Assembly: GCF_902833055.1 (NCBI RefSeq)
Contig: NZ_CADFEJ010000021.1
Span: forward strand, 1-64,000
Direction: 5' to 3'
From: Burkholderia territorii
Lineage (GTDB): Bacteria > Pseudomonadota > Gammaproteobacteria > Burkholderiales > Burkholderiaceae
Length of the DNA: 64,000 bases
In this document: piece after piece, positions 63,292-64,000 of the stretch
Layout: the number at the start of each line of letters is the position of its first letter
Numbering within the stretch: the stretch's first letter is position 1
Notes under the pieces: generated by a model
What the model was told of the DNA's origin: nothing
Database searches by the model: none
The model's input: the letters and a program-made list of their open reading frames with translations, nothing else
Translations under genes and position numbers: made by a program

Positions 63292-64000
63292 TCACTCTGG
63301 ATAGAATTGTTTCATCCAACGTCGAAACGCTGCCATTGACGCTTCGCCCTCCATCAGCTTGGGATGGGTCAGATAATTTCGATTCGTCCAGATCGGGTGA
63401 TCTTGTCGGGCATTTCCCATGATCCAGCGATCCGCGAGCGGCGTCAGGATCGAATAGACCGGTTTGAGCAGCCAGTCAGGCAAGGACGAGAACCGCGAGA
63501 CACGCACGGAATTCGATATTCTCCTTGCGTACTTCAACGGCGCCGTCGGCGTGGTGAAGATCGTGCTGAAAATGCTGACGCCAAGGCTCGGCGCAGTCGC
63601 GGTCGCTGTCAGGCAGTTCGGACTGTAGTTGACGAAACGAATCGAGAGCGGCACGCCGCGGTATCGGGCGCTGAAGTCGATCGCAATCGCCGACTCGCGC
63701 AGTTCGTGGGCCATTGATACCTCGGTGAACCCGTGCAGATACGCAAAATGCACGACGTCGGTGCTGTTCTCGATGGGGTCGTGCGCGTATCCATCGAGCG
63801 TGTCGACAATCTGACTGGGTGACCCGAATCCGTTTCCTGCCAGCACTTCCGGTATTTCCCAGCTCGGCGGCCGTCCGGCACTGTCGCGCCAGACCAGGAC
63901 CAGACGGTTGCGCTCACGGGTTATCCATTTGGTCAGCGCGGCATGTGGAGGGCGGCCGTTGGGCGCGTGGACACAGCCTCCATCCGGGCCGAACGCAAGC
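63292..64000 (-). CDS. Rieske non-heme iron oxygenase, copy 2 (N-terminus outside window)
   Basis: C-terminal ~235 residues of a second steroid-type Rieske oxygenase; the Rieske cluster lies beyond 64000. The visible part starts LAFGPDGGCVHAP, parallel to LAFGPDGTCARAP in copy 1. It has the mononuclear iron motif ENSTDVVHFAYLHGF and ends RRWMKQFYPE. Clear paralogue of copy 1 along the whole visible length, with many substitutions, so not a recent duplicate. It is upstream of the cyclase gene by 63 bp in the same direction and is the first operon gene seen. Confidence 0.88.
   Translation of the reverse strand, partial: LAFGPDGGCVHAPNGRPPHAALTKWITRERNRLVLVWRDSAGRPPSWEIPEVLAGNGFGSPSQIVDTLDGYAHDPIENSTDVVHFAYLHGFTEVSMAHELRESAIAIDFSARYRGVPLSIRFVNYSPNCLTATATAPSLGVSIFSTIFTTPTAPLKYARRISNSVRVSRFSSLPDWLLKPVYSILTPLADRWIMGNARQDHPIWTNRNYLTHPKLMEGEASMAAFRRWMKQFYPE

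Overview
The window is GC-rich DNA with Burkholderia-type gene content: trimeric autotransporter adhesins, a D-xylose isomerase operon, dense peptide/amine ABC transport and oxidase genes, and many regulators. I infer Burkholderia sensu lato, probably a secondary chromosome because the content is accessory. Species is not determinable from the sequence alone. I see no rRNA, tRNA, CRISPR array, transposase or prophage gene.

Layout. 1-8.4 kb: a trimeric autotransporter adhesin (3' end cut by the window edge), a CHASE2 sensor kinase/response regulator pair, and two small proteins (a DUF3096-like membrane peptide and a His-rich periplasmic protein). 8.5-16 kb: a large lipoprotein divergent from a LuxR-type regulator, then a second complete trimeric autotransporter. 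16.7-22.7 kb: a receiver-AraC response regulator convergent with a TonB-dependent receptor, and an alginate-lyase-like lipoprotein with a LamG domain. 22.7-35.3 kb: a leftward block with a dipeptide/opine-type ABC transporter (binding protein, two permeases, fused double ATPase), two FAD amine/amino-acid oxidases, a bicupin, an AraC regulator, an aldehyde dehydrogenase and an M20 amidohydrolase, apparently for uptake and breakdown of an amino-acid- or polyamine-derived compound. 36-42.7 kb: a HAD hydrolase, then a rightward group of GNAT, hydroxyacid dehydrogenase, class III aminotransferase, Lrp/AsnC regulator and succinate-semialdehyde dehydrogenase. 42.8-49.8 kb: a diguanylate cyclase, a PAP2 phosphatase lipoprotein with an autotransporter-type repeat tail, DUF72, a small membrane protein, and an aldo/keto reductase divergent from a LysR regulator. 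49.8-59.2 kb: the xylose system xylABFGH (leftward), divergent xylR and galM. 59.2-64 kb: a tightly overlapping leftward operon of a Rieske oxygenase (5' end outside), a class II terpene cyclase-like protein, a cytochrome P450 and a second Rieske oxygenase.

The most novel segment is this last operon. It reads as cyclisation of a polyprenyl substrate followed by three oxygenations by one P450 and two paralogous steroid-type Rieske enzymes. Its beginning, where a prenyl-diphosphate synthase or electron-transfer partner could lie, is beyond the window.

Other points of interest are the mixed 7/11/14-residue SLST stalk of the first adhesin, the phosphatase-repeat fusion, and a perfect 10-bp stem-loop after xylF that probably sets binding-protein stoichiometry.
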